DNA of 34,286 bases from Arenimonas malthae CC-JY-1 (GTDB lineage: Bacteria; Pseudomonadota; Gammaproteobacteria; Xanthomonadales; Xanthomonadaceae), in the NCBI RefSeq assembly GCF_000747075.1, contig NZ_AVCH01000143.1, positions 1 through 34,286 of the forward strand, given 5' to 3'. The number at the start of each line of letters is the position of its first letter. The first letter of the stretch is position 1. The notes below the pieces were generated by a model that saw only the letters and a list, made by a program, of their open reading frames with translations, searched no databases and was not told the origin of the DNA. Position numbers and translations under genes: made by a program. This document shows positions 16,271-25,700 of this stretch, in pieces.

Positions 16271-16669
16271 CTAGCCCCAGCCGCGCTGGGCGTCCAGGTA
16301 CTGGCGGACGACGTACAGGTCGGCAACCTGGCCCCCAATCATTCGGTCCCGGGCGCTGCTGCCGGCGAACAAAGGGGCCGCATTCGCGCGCTTGATCCAT
16401 CCGTCCGCCTGTACCGGCGCCCCGAAATGGATGTGCAGGGATCGGTAGATGCCCAGGACGTAGCTGATGCGCTCAAGGACATCATTGGTGAGCGCTCCGG
16501 TGCGAGTCCGCCTCCACCGGTAGAAGGTGGAGCGTGCCGGACGGCCGAGAAGAACGCGGGCCTCTTCAGAAGTAAGGCCCCATTTCTCGCAGATATTAAA
16601 GAACGCGGTGAGGCCTGGCCCGGAGAGATCGCGTCTTGCTGACAAGGACTCATGGGTTTGAGGCTTCAT
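16271..16669 (-). CDS. Xre/MbcA/ParS-type antitoxin (DUF2384-like)
   Basis: 132 residues from the ATG at 16669 (GAGG upstream; a GTG at 16681 is less likely). Residues 20-75 form an Xre-like DNA-binding region with STFYRWRRTR and LERISYVLGIYRSLHIHF. Residues 90-132 are the toxin-binding MbcA/ParS segment, ending GGQVADLYVVRQYLDAQRGW. Such proteins normally neutralise RES-domain NAD-degrading toxins encoded directly downstream. Here the downstream stretch holds only the convergent BPSL0761-family gene and no RES toxin, so this is an orphan or the toxin has been lost. A perfect inverted repeat at 16710-16731 upstream could be its operator. Confidence 0.8.
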   Translation of the reverse strand: MKPQTHESLSARRDLSGPGLTAFFNICEKWGLTSEEARVLLGRPARSTFYRWRRTRTGALTNDVLERISYVLGIYRSLHIHFGAPVQADGWIKRANAAPLFAGSSARDRMIGGQVADLYVVRQYLDAQRGWG

Positions 16670-16709
16670 AACGGACCTCACTGGATCTTTGACGGCAGGA
16701 AGATCTACC

Positions 16710-16731
16710 GCCGGCCAAAAGAGAGGCCGGC
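16710..16731. promoter_or_regulatory. Inverted repeat upstream of antitoxin gene
   Basis: GCCGGCC (16710-16716), an 8-base spacer, then GGCCGGC (16725-16731), perfectly complementary. It ends 41 bases before the antitoxin ATG (16669) and 107 bases after the stop of the leftward 400-residue gene. It could be an autoregulatory operator or a terminator hairpin; no T-tract follows on the minus strand, which favours the operator reading. Confidence 0.45.
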
Positions 16732-16837
16732 GCTGCCCTCCGATATTCTAGCCCAGCGACTCCGCTCGGATCATCGGGCACCGGCCTTGGCGACCAGATG
16801 CCCTGGCCGCATCAGTCAACATCGAACGGCGCTTACC

Positions 16838-18040
16838 CTAGTCTCGGCGGACGCTCTCCTCACCGAACGCGTCGACGAAGAGCGTCAGCATGCCGCCAGG
16901 CTCGTCATTCTCGAATGCAGGCTCCTCCGGTGGTTCAAAGCCCCTTGGCCACGGATGGCTGCGCTCGCGGGATATCAGCTGATTAAAATTCGCCAGCGCG
17001 TCATGACGGGTGCTTAACCAGCTATATCCTGTGGCTTGGGCTACGGTGGCTAAAGGCCGGTGCGTACCCAACTGAATGACGGGTAGCATCGCGTATGCGT
17101 GGGGACCTATCCTCGCACCCCAACTAAGGTCTAGCAGCAGCTGACTTACCTGCAGAACTGAGCCAACTTGGTTTGACGGCGTCACAGCATGGCCGGAGGT
17201 TGAATTGGAAGCCGTGGCTATTAGCGCTTGGTAGAGGTCATGCCACTCTGGGAAATGAGCCGCATCCACGGGCGCCCCGGGCAAGAAGGCGGGCCCGGCG
17301 ACGCCGGGTGATGTTGGATCCTGCCAAGCGTGTGCTTTGCTGTTGATAATCGAGCAAAGGCACTGGAAATAGGAGCTGATGCTGATGTGGGAGGATGCAT
17401 GGAGTTTTTGCCATTCTTCCGCCCATGTCTGAGGTTTTGGTGTCGCTCCAGGCCAGCGCGGAGCGACAGGCGAGTATCCATTCGAGTAGGCCGATGATTC
17501 CTGGCTGGCATCGGCGTCGAAGTCCAGGAACGTCCACGGGGTGCTCACGTCCACGGCCCAAGCTGGGCTTTTACTCGTTATCCCGTTGTCAGGAAAATCC
17601 CCTTTTAGCTTGAAAGCCTTCTGGGATCCATTGAGCCAAAAGTCGGGCATCCGATGAAGAAGGTCGAGCTCGAACGGCGTGCTCGTTCCACCATAGGTAT
17701 CCAGCAGCTTCTTTGTTCGTTTGCCCTGAATGAGCCACATCCATTTGGCGATTTCGCCGCCATACCGCTTTCTGACAATAACGGCGAGATCAGCTAACTC
17801 TCGCTTGTTGACGCGCGTGGTCCCCTGGTACCAAGACACCCACGCGTGCTTATCCATCCACACTGAAGTCAGTTGGATGGGCTGACCGGTCGCGGAGCTG
17901 AGATTAAAGGCCAAATCGGAAAGTGATGACCCCTGATGCATGCCTCGAAGAAAGTCGAGCTCCCAGGCCACTTTGCGTCTCTTGTAGTTGGCCACTGCCT
18001 TGCCATAGTCCCAAAGCGATTTGTCGTCTGGGATCGTCAT
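16838..18040 (-). CDS. Hypothetical protein, 400 residues, uncharacterised
   Basis: I do not recognise a family. The 400-residue protein has an N-terminal helical, basic region (YGKAVANYKRRKVAWELDFL) followed by short segments rich in Trp (WMDKHAWVSWYQGT, AKWMWLIQGK). A central low-complexity Ser/Pro/Ala part comes next, and the C-terminal part ends in acidic residues. No Walker, HEPN, nuclease or transmembrane motif is evident. The ATG at 18040 is preceded by a GAAGA. It lies 107 bases downstream of the PD-(D/E)XK gene in the same direction and may be co-transcribed with it. Its GC content is visibly lower than the core genes. Confidence 0.6.
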   Translation of the reverse strand: MTIPDDKSLWDYGKAVANYKRRKVAWELDFLRGMHQGSSLSDLAFNLSSATGQPIQLTSVWMDKHAWVSWYQGTTRVNKRELADLAVIVRKRYGGEIAKWMWLIQGKRTKKLLDTYGGTSTPFELDLLHRMPDFWLNGSQKAFKLKGDFPDNGITSKSPAWAVDVSTPWTFLDFDADASQESSAYSNGYSPVAPRWPGATPKPQTWAEEWQKLHASSHISISSYFQCLCSIINSKAHAWQDPTSPGVAGPAFLPGAPVDAAHFPEWHDLYQALIATASNSTSGHAVTPSNQVGSVLQVSQLLLDLSWGARIGPHAYAMLPVIQLGTHRPLATVAQATGYSWLSTRHDALANFNQLISRERSHPWPRGFEPPEEPAFENDEPGGMLTLFVDAFGEESVRRD

Positions 18041-18147
18041 TCTTCATCGACCTCGCTGAAATGCTCGTAGTGCCTGTGGATACCGAGTTGCTTATTCGCA
18101 CTTTCATGGGTCGCCGCGCGGCCGCCTGGATCGGACGGAGCCGCCGC

Positions 18148-18615
18148 CTACGCGTCGTCCACCCAGATGACCTGATTGACCAAGTCGCCGTTGGCATCGA
18201 GCCCTAGGATCAGATGGGCCGTGTGCAGGTAACCTAGCTCCCGCCGAAAGGCCAGTAACTTCTGCCGGTCATAGGCCAAGCTTCCGCCTGGCTTCTTCAT
18301 TTCTATGGCCAGGAGGTTGCTCGCATCAGAGTTCCGTTCGTGAACAATGATGTCTGGAAAGACCGTGGTGGCCCGGACCTCTCGGTCCAGGGCGCGTCGC
18401 GGGGGAAGGTGGAGTCGCTTGGCATCCGCAAAATGGCGGTTGTACTCGCAGTCGATACAGAGCGGCGGCGGGACAAGCTCCGGATCGTGCATGTAGTGGG
18501 CGATCCGATAGGAGAGCGCCCGCTCGGTAACATCGAGCTCGAGCAGTATCCGGTCAAAACGGATTACCTGGTCGACAGCCTGGGTTAGAAGCCTCATCGC
18601 CTCTTCGCGCTGCAT
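18148..18615 (-). CDS. Small PD-(D/E)XK nuclease-like protein
   Basis: 155 residues. The core TTVFPDIIVHERN (Asp88) followed by NLLAIEMKKPG (Glu105, Lys107) gives the D-(16)-ExK pattern of PD-(D/E)XK nucleases, and the N-terminal helix TERALSYRIAHYMH with Glu31 fits the fold. CEYNRH (residues 56-61) is typical of small stand-alone members. It would hydrolyse DNA, target unknown. The ATG at 18615 has GGAGGCGGAG upstream. It is 42 bases downstream of a membrane-protein gene and upstream of the 400-residue gene, all leftward, so an operon is plausible. Catalysis is inferred from motifs only. Confidence 0.75.
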   Translation of the reverse strand: MQREEAMRLLTQAVDQVIRFDRILLELDVTERALSYRIAHYMHDPELVPPPLCIDCEYNRHFADAKRLHLPPRRALDREVRATTVFPDIIVHERNSDASNLLAIEMKKPGGSLAYDRQKLLAFRRELGYLHTAHLILGLDANGDLVNQVIWVDDA

Positions 18616-18657
18616 GTACTCCGCCTCCTCGGTACGCCGCCTAGTTTGCGGAGGACA

Positions 18658-19173
18658 TCAATGGTCATACTGGGCACGGAGCGTCCGGCCGATGTGCTCC
18701 ATCATCGGAGTCGCTTGGCGCATGTTGAGTTCGAACAGCGTCACCGCCTCGGCCTCCGAATCGGCCAAAGAGACCTGGGTCAGCTGCCCGCAGAAGCCAT
18801 CGATGGCGACACGCAAATCATCGTCTTCGACGCGCTCCTTGAGGATCATGGCCCATCGACGCGCTAGTCGATTCTCCTCGGAGAGCGACTCGCCAACCGC
18901 GTTCTTGCCCCATATCCCGGTGCTTCGGAAGGCGTGGCGATCCTCCAGGTGGCAACGAGCCTCCAACCGAAGCAGGTCACTGAGCGCCTCTTGTAGCGCA
19001 AGCAACGTTTCCCGTTGGAAAGCCCGCCCTTGGTCCCGACGTCTGGCCTGATCGTCCGCGGCCTGCAGGGAGGCGGCGTGGCGGGTGGCAATGAATGCGG
19101 TCACGATGCTCGCGGCCGCACCCACCACCGTTCCGATTAGGGCGCCGATCGCCCCCCATGTTGCCGGTTCCAT
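18658..19173 (-). CDS. Single-pass membrane protein, uncharacterised
   Basis: 171 residues. Residues 5-29 are one hydrophobic helix (WGAIGALIGTVVGAAASIVT). The rest is charged and helical, with a likely coiled coil over about residues 35-75 (ADDQARRRDQGRAFQRETLL). No catalytic motif is apparent. It is the first gene of a leftward set with a PD-(D/E)XK nuclease and an unknown protein, divergent from the Gabija-like pair. It could anchor a complex to the inner membrane, but this is speculative. The ATG at 19173 follows GGGATAGGGAA. Confidence 0.65.
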   Translation of the reverse strand: MEPATWGAIGALIGTVVGAAASIVTAFIATRHAASLQAADDQARRRDQGRAFQRETLLALQEALSDLLRLEARCHLEDRHAFRSTGIWGKNAVGESLSEENRLARRWAMILKERVEDDDLRVAIDGFCGQLTQVSLADSEAEAVTLFELNMRQATPMMEHIGRTLRAQYDH

Positions 19174-19195
19174 GATCTTCCCTATCCCTGATGGG

Positions 19196-19242
19196 CTGAG
19201 TTAAAAAGCCGACAAAAGGATGCGATACCGAAGCTAACTCAG
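19196..19242. repeat. Spaced 8-bp inverted repeat in divergent promoter region
   Basis: CTGAGTTA (19196-19203) and its exact reverse complement TAACTCAG (19235-19242), 31 bases apart, in the 276-bp intergenic space between the membrane-protein gene and the Gabija-like pair. It may be a paired operator. Confidence 0.35.
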
Positions 19243-19336
19243 TACCTTCGAGCGAATCTACCGCTCCTCGCGGGGCGCTGTGGCGCTTTGGGCGCATGCG
19301 CCCGAATCAGCTACCCTAACCTCAGGTCCTAAATGG

Positions 19337-19356
19337 CCCCGCTAGTGAAAGCGGGG
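19337..19356 (+). promoter_or_regulatory. Stem-loop in the divergent intergenic region
   Basis: CCCCGCT (19337-19343), loop AGTGAA, AGCGGGG (19350-19356): a perfect 7-bp GC-rich stem, 93 bases before the gajA-like ATG. No U-tract follows, so it is not a typical terminator. It could be an operator or a leader structure. Confidence 0.4.
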
Positions 19357-19449
19357 GACGTCGCGCCCACCTGCACCATCGCCCCGACGACTGAGCTGTG
19401 AAAGACTCACTGATTGGATGCATATTGCGTTGAAAAAAGGGGGCTTGCA

Positions 19450-21177
19450 ATGCAAATCCGTCAGCTGAGGGTTCAGAGCTTTCGCGGCATCGCCACATTA
19501 GATTGGACGCCGTCGAACTCCTTCTGCTGCCTGATCGGCGCCGGAGACTCGGGCAAGTCCAGCGTCTTGGACGCCATCGAAGCGGCTCTCTCGTCGCGAT
19601 GGTATTCGTTCTCTGAGCCGGACTTTTTCGGATGCGACACCTCGAAACCCATCGTGATAGAGGTCACCGTAGGCGAGCTCTCGAAGCCCCTCAAATCGGA
19701 TGAGCGGTTCGGGCTCTACATTCGCGGATGGACGACAGCCGGCGCGCTACGCGACGAGCCCGAGGACGACGACGAGCCCGTGCTTACCGTTCGCTTGACC
19801 GTCGATGCCACCATGGAGCCGGTCTGGGAGATCATCTGCGATCGCACGACGGACACCCGCACCCTCTCCAATCGCGACCGCGCGCTGTTCGGCCTCGTTC
19901 GCCTGGCGGGGGAAGACGCGAGGCATCTCACCTGGGGCCAAGGCTCCGTTCTGTCACGACTCACTGGCGACGCCAAGGAGGCGGCGGCCAAGCTGAGCGA
20001 GGCATACAAGATCGCGCGAGCCAGCGCAAAGCTGGACGAGATTAGGGCGCTTACCGATGCGGCGGCGCAGGCTGAAGGCTTTGCGAAGGGTCTGGGTGCG
20101 TATGTCCAAGGAACCTACGGTCCCGGATTGGAACTGGGACGCTCCGGCATGTCCTCTGGCTCCATTGCGCTGCATGATGGCAGTGTCCCGCTCCGCCTGG
20201 CCGGGTTGGGCACGCGGCGGCTGGCCACGCTCGCGATCCAGAAGTCAGCGGTCACCGAGGGCGCAATCGTTCTGGTGGACGAGATCGAACATGGACTGGA
20301 ACCACACCGAATCATCGGGGCGATCTGCCAGCTAAAAGCCGACCAGGCTCTGGCTAAGACCGCAGGCAAGCCAGTCGGCCATGTCCTTCTGACGACGCAC
20401 TCCGATGTCGCGCTGGGAGAAGTTCACGCGGAAGGGCTGCGCGTCGTCCAGACAAATGCGGCTACTCGGCAAATGGTGATCAATCGGCCGACGACTCCGG
20501 ATCCGCTGCGCGCCCTTCTACGCTATACGCCGCGCGCACTTTTCGCTCGCCGCATCCTCATCTGTGAGGGAAACACTGAACTGGGGTTGCTCCTTGGACT
20601 GCGGGAGAACTGGCCGGCGCGCCATGATGGGAAGCCGATTGAGCAGCTAGGAGCTGCGATCGCGGACGGGAACGGCGGTCAGGCCTGCGCCATCGCCGCA
20701 GCATTGTCTGATCTTGGCTACCAAGTCGCGCTATATCGCGACTCCGATGTACCGTTGACGCCGGACGAGATACTTCTCCTCACCACGTCCAAGGTCCAGG
20801 TCATCGAATATGGCTCGACTCTCAACACTGAGCAGGCTGTTTTCCTGGATGCCCCCGATCCTTACGTCCAAGAACTCCTGGGCCACCTCCGCGCCGAATA
20901 TGGCGACGATGCAGTAGACAACAACCTGGACAACGCAATCCCGGATCTAACGCTCGCGGATATTCGCGGGCCGTTCGCATCCTGGGAGCTGATCACTGCA
21001 CTAGACGGCCGGCAGCTGCGCAACGCAATTGCCGGGGTAGTTCATAAGAAGAAATGGTTTAAGAGCCAACACGCTGGCCGCCAACTCGCTCCGTTCGTAT
21101 GGAAGATCGCCGGTGCTTCCCAACATGCTCCGTTGACACTGTGCATCTTGAACGTGGAGGGCTGGCTCTATGGTTGA
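19450..21177 (+). CDS. Gabija-like GajA: OLD-family ATPase with TOPRIM nuclease
   Basis: 575 residues from the ATG at 19450, which has AAGGGGG upstream; a TTG at 19414 is disfavoured. The ABC-type ATPase half shows Walker A GAGDSGKSS (30-38), a signature-like LAGLGTRRL (about 250-258), Walker B VLVDEIEHGLEP (Asp277-Glu278) and the switch histidine TTHSD (315-319). The TOPRIM half shows ILICEGNTELG (Glu373), ADGNGG (Asp406) and YRDSD (Asp431, Asp433). Together with an overlapping UvrD-like helicase gene this is the make-up of Gabija anti-phage systems, in which GajA nicks DNA when nucleotides fall. The size fits GajA (about 580). Other OLD plus helicase pairs remain possible. Confidence 0.82.
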   Translation: MQIRQLRVQSFRGIATLDWTPSNSFCCLIGAGDSGKSSVLDAIEAALSSRWYSFSEPDFFGCDTSKPIVIEVTVGELSKPLKSDERFGLYIRGWTTAGALRDEPEDDDEPVLTVRLTVDATMEPVWEIICDRTTDTRTLSNRDRALFGLVRLAGEDARHLTWGQGSVLSRLTGDAKEAAAKLSEAYKIARASAKLDEIRALTDAAAQAEGFAKGLGAYVQGTYGPGLELGRSGMSSGSIALHDGSVPLRLAGLGTRRLATLAIQKSAVTEGAIVLVDEIEHGLEPHRIIGAICQLKADQALAKTAGKPVGHVLLTTHSDVALGEVHAEGLRVVQTNAATRQMVINRPTTPDPLRALLRYTPRALFARRILICEGNTELGLLLGLRENWPARHDGKPIEQLGAAIADGNGGQACAIAAALSDLGYQVALYRDSDVPLTPDEILLLTTSKVQVIEYGSTLNTEQAVFLDAPDPYVQELLGHLRAEYGDDAVDNNLDNAIPDLTLADIRGPFASWELITALDGRQLRNAIAGVVHKKKWFKSQHAGRQLAPFVWKIAGASQHAPLTLCILNVEGWLYG

Positions 21178-22552
21178 CCCTGCCGAACTCCTCCGGCAAG
21201 GCAATTCGTCCGTTGTTGCCCCAGCTGGTCATGGCAAAACGGAAGTGATCGCCAAGGCGGCCGCGCTCGGCAACCGGACGTTGGTACTTACGCACACGCA
21301 CGCTGGCGTGCACGCGATCCGAGCGAGGTTGAAGCGACTCGGTGTTCCCACGGCCCGAGCCGCGGTAGAGACCGTCGCCAGTTGGTCTACGCGATACGCC
21401 TACGCTTTTCCCGGTGTGGCACAGCCCCCGCCCGGAGACCCGCAGAGCGGCGCAGAGTGGGACCAGCTCTACGCAGGGTCCAGGGCGGCGCTCGATGTCT
21501 CGGCCATTCGGGACGTTGTGGGATCGTCCTACGACCGAGTCTTGGTTGACGAGTATCAGGACTGCAACTCGTTGCAGCACGAGCTGACCATCGCGCTGTC
21601 CACAATCGTTCCCACCACCGTCTTCGGAGACCCCATGCAGGGGATTTTCGAGTTCGCAGGCGCGACCTTGGACTGGGATCGGGATATCTTTCCGACGTTT
21701 CCCCTCTTCGGCTCCCTGGACCAGCCCTATCGATGGAAGGACAAGAACCCCGACCTAGGAGCGTGGGTGGCGGAGACCAGGCTCAAACTACTGCGGGGCG
21801 AGCCTATCGACCTGATCGATCCCCGTATCTGTTACCGGCCCTCAACGGACGCATTCGACATGGGCGTTCTGTTCGATGGGATCGATGCCAAGGAGGGCAG
21901 CTTTGCGGCGATCCATTGCAACAAGGGTATCTGCTACAAGCTGGCAAGCGCGGCGAACGGCGGCTATCAGGCAATCGAGGAAGTTGCGGCGAACCGACTG
22001 AGGATTTTCGCCAGGGCCTGGGATGCAGCGCCAGACGTGAAGTCGAAGGCGAACGCCATCGTTGAGCTATCCAAGGACTGCTTCCATAAGCGAACGACCG
22101 CGGAGACGGAGGCGGAGGCGGCGGAAGTTCTGGTGGTCAGAGAGGGGTTGAACATCGCCTACGAGGGCATGAACGATGGCAATGGCGCAGAGGCTGCAAT
22201 CCCGTTCATGGCCCTCCTACGAAAACGCCCGCTCTACAAGCTCTATCGCGGCGGTCTATGGCGCGACTGCGAGCACGCCGTAGGAGAGCTTGCAGCCGGT
22301 CGGGCTGAGACCATGGTGGCCGCGGCAGAGCGGATCAAGCAGCGGGTGCACAATACGGGCCGCAAGCTTCCTGGCCGCACCGTATCAACGCCGCTCCTTC
22401 TGAAAGGCTTGGAGTTCGATCACGTTGTGATCCCCGACGCCACTCACTTTGGCAGGGAGCGGCAAGCGCGAGCGAAGCTGTTCTATGTCGCCATTTCCCG
22501 CGCGACCCGCTCGCTAACTATCGGCTCGTCGTCCCGGTTCCTTACTTTCTAG
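21170..22552 (+). CDS. Gabija-like GajB: UvrD/Rep-type helicase
   Basis: 460 residues; Gabija GajB is about 490. The superfamily 1 helicase motifs are Walker A APAGHGKTE (17-25), motif Ia-like VLTHTHAGVHAI, motif II LVDEYQDCN (Asp127-Glu128), motif III VFGDPMQGIF and a motif V/VI region with LLLKGLEFDHVVIPD and LFYVAISRATRSL near the end. The ATG overlaps the last eight bases of the upstream OLD-type gene, indicating coupled translation and a shared complex. In Gabija this subunit is an ATP/dNTP-consuming helicase partner of GajA. The gene ends 203 bases before the convergent hsdR stop. Confidence 0.82.
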   Translation: MVDPAELLRQGNSSVVAPAGHGKTEVIAKAAALGNRTLVLTHTHAGVHAIRARLKRLGVPTARAAVETVASWSTRYAYAFPGVAQPPPGDPQSGAEWDQLYAGSRAALDVSAIRDVVGSSYDRVLVDEYQDCNSLQHELTIALSTIVPTTVFGDPMQGIFEFAGATLDWDRDIFPTFPLFGSLDQPYRWKDKNPDLGAWVAETRLKLLRGEPIDLIDPRICYRPSTDAFDMGVLFDGIDAKEGSFAAIHCNKGICYKLASAANGGYQAIEEVAANRLRIFARAWDAAPDVKSKANAIVELSKDCFHKRTTAETEAEAAEVLVVREGLNIAYEGMNDGNGAEAAIPFMALLRKRPLYKLYRGGLWRDCEHAVGELAAGRAETMVAAAERIKQRVHNTGRKLPGRTVSTPLLLKGLEFDHVVIPDATHFGRERQARAKLFYVAISRATRSLTIGSSSRFLTF

Positions 22553-22755
22553 CCAGCGGCGTCATCCCCGGGCAGTTCATCGCGACAGGCAAGCACGACG
22601 ATTGCAACTGGGTGAGAGCAGCAACTGCGAGAATCCTGACTCTGTCTGCCGGCACTGGTCGATTCAGTTGCCGACGATCGCGACGACGCCAATGTGGTGC
22701 GAAGATGCAAGAAACTACGCGGTCGTTCGGTAGCCAGACAGTGCCGAAACGATAT

Positions 22756-25700
22756 CTAGAGCCCTGACGCAGACTGGTTCCCTTGTGCCGACCCCTTCCG
22801 ATAGGTCATACCAAATACGGAATCCGCAAGCCACTTCCTGAAGCTATCGTTGTCGCTGTACTGCCGGAACAGTTCCGTGTCGTCCTTCATCAGCTCGATC
22901 AGTACACGGCCTAACGCCTTGTCATGCTCGATACGCGCATTGGCCGCCCCTGAGTTGGCCTGGGCGTTCTGATACGCGGTGTCCGCGGCCACTCGCTCCG
23001 GAATGTCCTCGGTAATCAACTTGCGGACCCTGTCCTCGTCTTGCCAGGAGATGTTGCCGAACTGGTCATTGAAGGTCTTGAGGATGTTGGACAATGGCTC
23101 GAGGTCAGGCTCGCGCATGCCGCCACCACTGCCATCCGGCACGGGATCTAGTGATCCATCCGCATCTGCTAGGGCGATCTTCATGGCGGCCTGCTTTTCA
23201 ACCCTGTAGCTGTCCATGTCGATGGTTTCCAGAATGCCGCGCGACAGGTCTTCCTCCTTCGGGGCCGGGAGTTTGGACACGAGCAGGTTGAGCACGATGG
23301 ACAGGCGCTCCCAGTCCGCCTGCGTGTACGGCAGGATGGCGGAGAGAAAAGCGTAGGTTCTGATGAAAGCCTTGGTTTTGCCTTTGAAGTCGACTTGCGC
23401 GTCTTCGTCGAGTTCGTTGTAGGTGGCGACGCAGGCGTCCAGGATCGGATCCAGCTTGTCGCGTTGCGCGCCGGCCAGGAACAGGTCTACCAGGCCTTCC
23501 ACCTGCTCAGGTGAATAGACCTGGTAACCGTCGAGTGCGGACCTCAGGTCATGCAGCTTGTTCGGATCTGTCTCGTCAGACAGCAGCGTGGTGCGGTAGT
23601 AGGGCTCGAATGAGGCCTTGATGGTGTCTGCGTCGTTCATGAAGTCGAGGACGAATACCTCGCTCTTCTTCGGGTGCGCCCGATTGAGCCGCGAAAGCGT
23701 CTGCACCGCCTTGATGCCAGACAGACCCTTGTCCACGTACATCGTGTGTAGGAGCGGCTCGTCGTAACCGGTCAGGAACTTGTCGGCGACCACCAGCAGA
23801 CGGTACGGATCTTTCGTAAGCCGGTCCGCGATCAGACTGGAGGCAAACCCATTGAGGGAAGCCTCGGTTACCTTCTTCCCGCCGTATTCGTGCTCCCCGG
23901 AGAATGCAACGATGGCGCGGATCGGGCTCTTCCGTTCCATCAGGTACTCGGTGATCGCGTGGTAGTACTGGATCGCCCGCTCGATGCCGCTGGTGACCAC
24001 CATCGCCCGCGCTTGCCCGCCGATCTTCTGACGCGCCAGTACGTCCTGATGGAAGTGGTCGACCATGATCTCCGCCTTGAGACGGATGGCGTGGTCGTGG
24101 CTCTCAACGTAACGCCGGAGCTTCCTCTTCGCCCGCGTGGCGTCGAACTTAGGGTCGTCCTCTATCTTCTTGATCAGCTTGTAGTAGCTATTGACCGGTG
24201 TGTAGTTCTTAAGCACATCAAGGATGAAACGCTCCTCGGTCGCCTGCTTCATGGTGTAGCTGTGGAAGGGCCGATGCTTTACGGTCCCATCCGTCTGAGG
24301 CACGGGCACGCCGAACAGCTCCAGGGTCCTGTTCTTTGGCGTTGCGGTGAAGGCGAAGTAGCTGGCGTTGGGCAGTAGCTTGCGCGCCTCCATCAACGTG
24401 TTGATGCGGTCCTCGGTGGACTCGTCCTCATCCTCGTCGTTGCCGGCCAGGGCCCGATTCATCGCCAGGGCGGTGCGGCCACCCTGCCCCGAGTGCGCCT
24501 CGTCGATCAGGATGGCGAAGCGGCGCCCTGCGTGCTCGCTCCCGATCTCGTCCAGCACGTGCGGAAATTTCTGCACGGTTGTAATGATGATCTTCTTTCC
24601 GGCGGCGATGAACTGGCGCAGGTCGCCGGAATGCTCGGCATGCCCGACCGTCGCCTTCACCTGCGCGAACTGCTTAATGGTGTCGCGGATCTGTTTGTCC
24701 AGGATGCGGCGGTCGGTCACCACGATCACCGAGTCGAACACTGGCTGATCCTTGGCCTCCTGCTGCAACCCAACTAGCTGGTGGGCCAGCCAGGCGATGG
24801 AGTTGGACTTGCCGCTGCCGGCCGAATGCTGAATCAGGTAACGCTGCCCCACCCCGCGCGCTTTCGCATCAGCCAACAAGGCCATGACGACATCACGCTG
24901 GTGGTAGCGCGGGAAGATCTGGGTGCGCTTGACCCGCCCTGTCTTTTCGTCCCTCTCTTCGACGATCTGCGCATAATTCTCGATGATGCTCGTCAACCCG
25001 GCATGGGTTAAAACCTGCTTCCACAGATAGTCGGTCTTGAGCCCGTGCTCGTTAGGCGGGTTGCCGGCACCGTCGTTCCAGCCCTTGTTGAAAGGCAGGA
25101 ACCACGACGCCTTGCCCCTTAGCTCGGTACAGAACTGCACTTGCGCATCATCCACGGCGAAGTGCACCAAGCAGCGACCGAACTGGAACAGCAACTCACG
25201 CGGGTCGCGGTCGTTCTTGTACTGCTCAACCGCGTCGGCCACGGTCTGCTTGGTCAGGCTATTTTTTAGCTCGAAAGTGGCCACCGGCAGGCCGTTGATG
25301 AACAACGCGATGTCCAGCGCGAGCTGCGTGGCCTCGCGGCTGTACCGCACCTGCCGGGTCACACTGAAACGGTTGAGCGCAAACTGCTCCTCGGCCTTGA
25401 GATTGCCGGGTGTCGGCGAAGCGTGGAACAGGGTGAGATGGTGGGCGCCATGCTGGAGGCCTTTGCGCAGGACATCGACTACGCCGCGCTTGGTGATCTC
25501 GCCCTGCAGCCGCGCCAGGAACTTGCGCCGGGCTGGGCCCTCCTCGGTCAGTTGAACGGCCTCGGCAACGACCGGTTGCGATGCCTGCAGGAACTCCGTG
25601 AGTTGCTTGAGGTCGACAGCGTACTCGCGCTCATAGTCGCGCCAGTCGCCCAGAATCCAACCGCCGCTGGCGTACAGACCATGCGCCGATGCGATGCCAT

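Noticed and set aside
22553-22755. Hidden gene or bidirectional terminator between gajB-like and hsdR
   Set aside because: No open frame with support and no clear hairpin plus T-tract was found in the 203 bases.
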